Of a DNA stretch of 64,000 nucleotides, positions 63,506 through 64,000 are shown one piece after another (position 1 is the stretch's first letter; each line of letters opens with the position of its first letter). The notes under the pieces were generated by a model. It worked only from the letters and a program-made list of their open reading frames with translations, searched no databases and had not been told where the DNA came from. The position numbers and the translations under genes are program-made. Source of the DNA: Gammaproteobacteria bacterium (lineage in GTDB: Bacteria; Pseudomonadota; Gammaproteobacteria; Ga0077536); assembly GCA_024234975.1 (NCBI GenBank), contig JACKNH010000019.1, positions 1 to 64,000 of the forward strand, written 5' to 3'.

Positions 63506-64000
63506 TTTGCAGCAGGGGCGGCGACGGCCCGGGCGCCATCGACGACGCCTTCGCGGCCGACCGACATCACGATTTTTTCGTGTTCGTCCACGCCGGCAAC
63601 GATTTCGGTGAAATTCCAGTTGGCCAGGCCAATCGTCAATGTGCGCTGCTGCAACTGCCCGCTGTCGGTGTCGAGGATATAGGCTTTGTTGCCTTCAAGA
63701 ATGGCTTCAGATGGCACGCGAATGACGTTTTCATGTCGATCGAGCTCGACCTCTATATCGGCGCTGTAACCCGGCAACAGGCCTTTGCGTTCGGCCTCGT
63801 CACGGATCTCGACTTCCACTTCAACCGTACGCGCCTGTTTCTCCGCTTCCATGACGTACGGCGCGATGCGTCGGACAAATCCGCTGCATCGCTGATCACT
63901 GAAGGCGTCCAGACTCACGCATGCCGGCATCCCGACTTCGATGGCTGGCGCGTCGACCTCGTCGATGGGGGCCGAGACGTAAATGCAATCGGCATTGATC
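63502..64000 (-). CDS. Periplasmic adaptor subunit of efflux system (MacA/HlyD-like), partial
   Basis: C-terminal part of a membrane-fusion adaptor; its start lies beyond the window edge. The visible reading frame begins INADCIYVSAPIDEVDAPAIEVGMPACVSLDAFSDQ. It continues through VEVEVEIRDEAERKGLLPGYSADIEVELDRHENVIRVPSEAILEGNKAYIL and TIGLANWNFTEIVAGVDEHEKIVMSVGREGVVDGARAV, the typical beta-barrel and membrane-proximal domains of MacA-type adaptors. It is upstream of the ATPase and permeases and completes the tripartite efflux cassette except for the outer-membrane channel. Confidence 0.88.
   Translation of the reverse strand, partial: INADCIYVSAPIDEVDAPAIEVGMPACVSLDAFSDQRCSGFVRRIAPYVMEAEKQARTVEVEVEIRDEAERKGLLPGYSADIEVELDRHENVIRVPSEAILEGNKAYILDTDSGQLQQRTLTIGLANWNFTEIVAGVDEHEKIVMSVGREGVVDGARAVAAPAAK

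Overview
The window reads as ordinary chromosome from a free-living gammaproteobacterium of moderately high GC content. The evidence is gene order: dnaX-ybaB-recR-orn, nnrD-tsaE-amiC-mutL-miaA-hfq-hflX-hflK-hflC-DUF2065-hisZ-purA, rnr-rlmB-rpsF-rpsR-DUF2232-rplI-dnaB-radA, an sdhCDAB operon with sdhE and ygfZ, and an E. coli-type MutL without the endonuclease motif. Genus cannot be fixed from the sequence. No prophage, transposase or CRISPR array was seen.

Layout. 0-3.4 kb: phoR and phoB preceded by a Pho-box-like site and by a RuBisCO-like (form IV) protein gene. 3.5-9.3 kb: a cell-surface/accessory patch with a WaaE-like glycosyltransferase and a luciferase-like monooxygenase, both broken by many one-base indels, then an FkbM methyltransferase, a 20-bp inverted-repeat element, a pyruvyl-transferase-like protein, a sulfotransferase and a NupC-type nucleoside transporter. 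9.3-11.4 kb: an MsbA-like ABC exporter and the 4.5S SRP RNA. 11.4-27.5 kb: dense housekeeping genes for replication/repair, RNA decay, metabolite repair, tRNA modification, peptidoglycan hydrolysis, HflX/HflKC, and histidine and purine synthesis. 27.7-31.3 kb: a diguanylate cyclase, a glyoxalase-fold protein, a RutE-like nitroreductase behind an 18-bp palindrome, and two tandem DUF3237 genes. 31.3-41.8 kb: tRNA-Leu(CAG), rnr-rlmB, the rpsF operon, dnaB, radA, a palindromic intergenic element, a CorC-like protein and a frameshifted ypjD/ccsA-like gene.

41.9-48.5 kb holds ffh, maeB, dsbB, a YheT-like hydrolase and ygfZ. 48.2-52.6 kb is a notable respiratory locus: a DUF1674/SDHAF4-like gene heads sdhC-sdhD-sdhA-sdhB-sdhE-ygfZ, and a YgfX-like gene is divergent only 26 bp away. 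A squalene/phytoene-synthase-fold protein without its first Asp-rich motif (NDUFAF6-like) follows, with gph and ubiG. 54.8-57.9 kb is a small signalling set: a short membrane protein, a PP2C phosphatase, a class III nucleotide cyclase fused to an FHA domain, and a divergent membrane-anchored parvulin. 58.4-60.4 kb is leuC-leuD. The window ends in an ABC efflux cassette with two MacB/FtsX-type permeases, an ATPase and a periplasmic adaptor cut by the window edge.

The most interesting items are the SDH assembly-factor cluster with the NDUFAF6-like neighbour, the PP2C/FHA-cyclase module without a visible kinase, the RuBisCO-like protein beside phoBR, the DUF3237 tandem pair and the palindromic intergenic elements. 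No wholly new multi-gene defence or mobile system is visible. All functions are assigned by reading sequence motifs and gene order; no database search was run.
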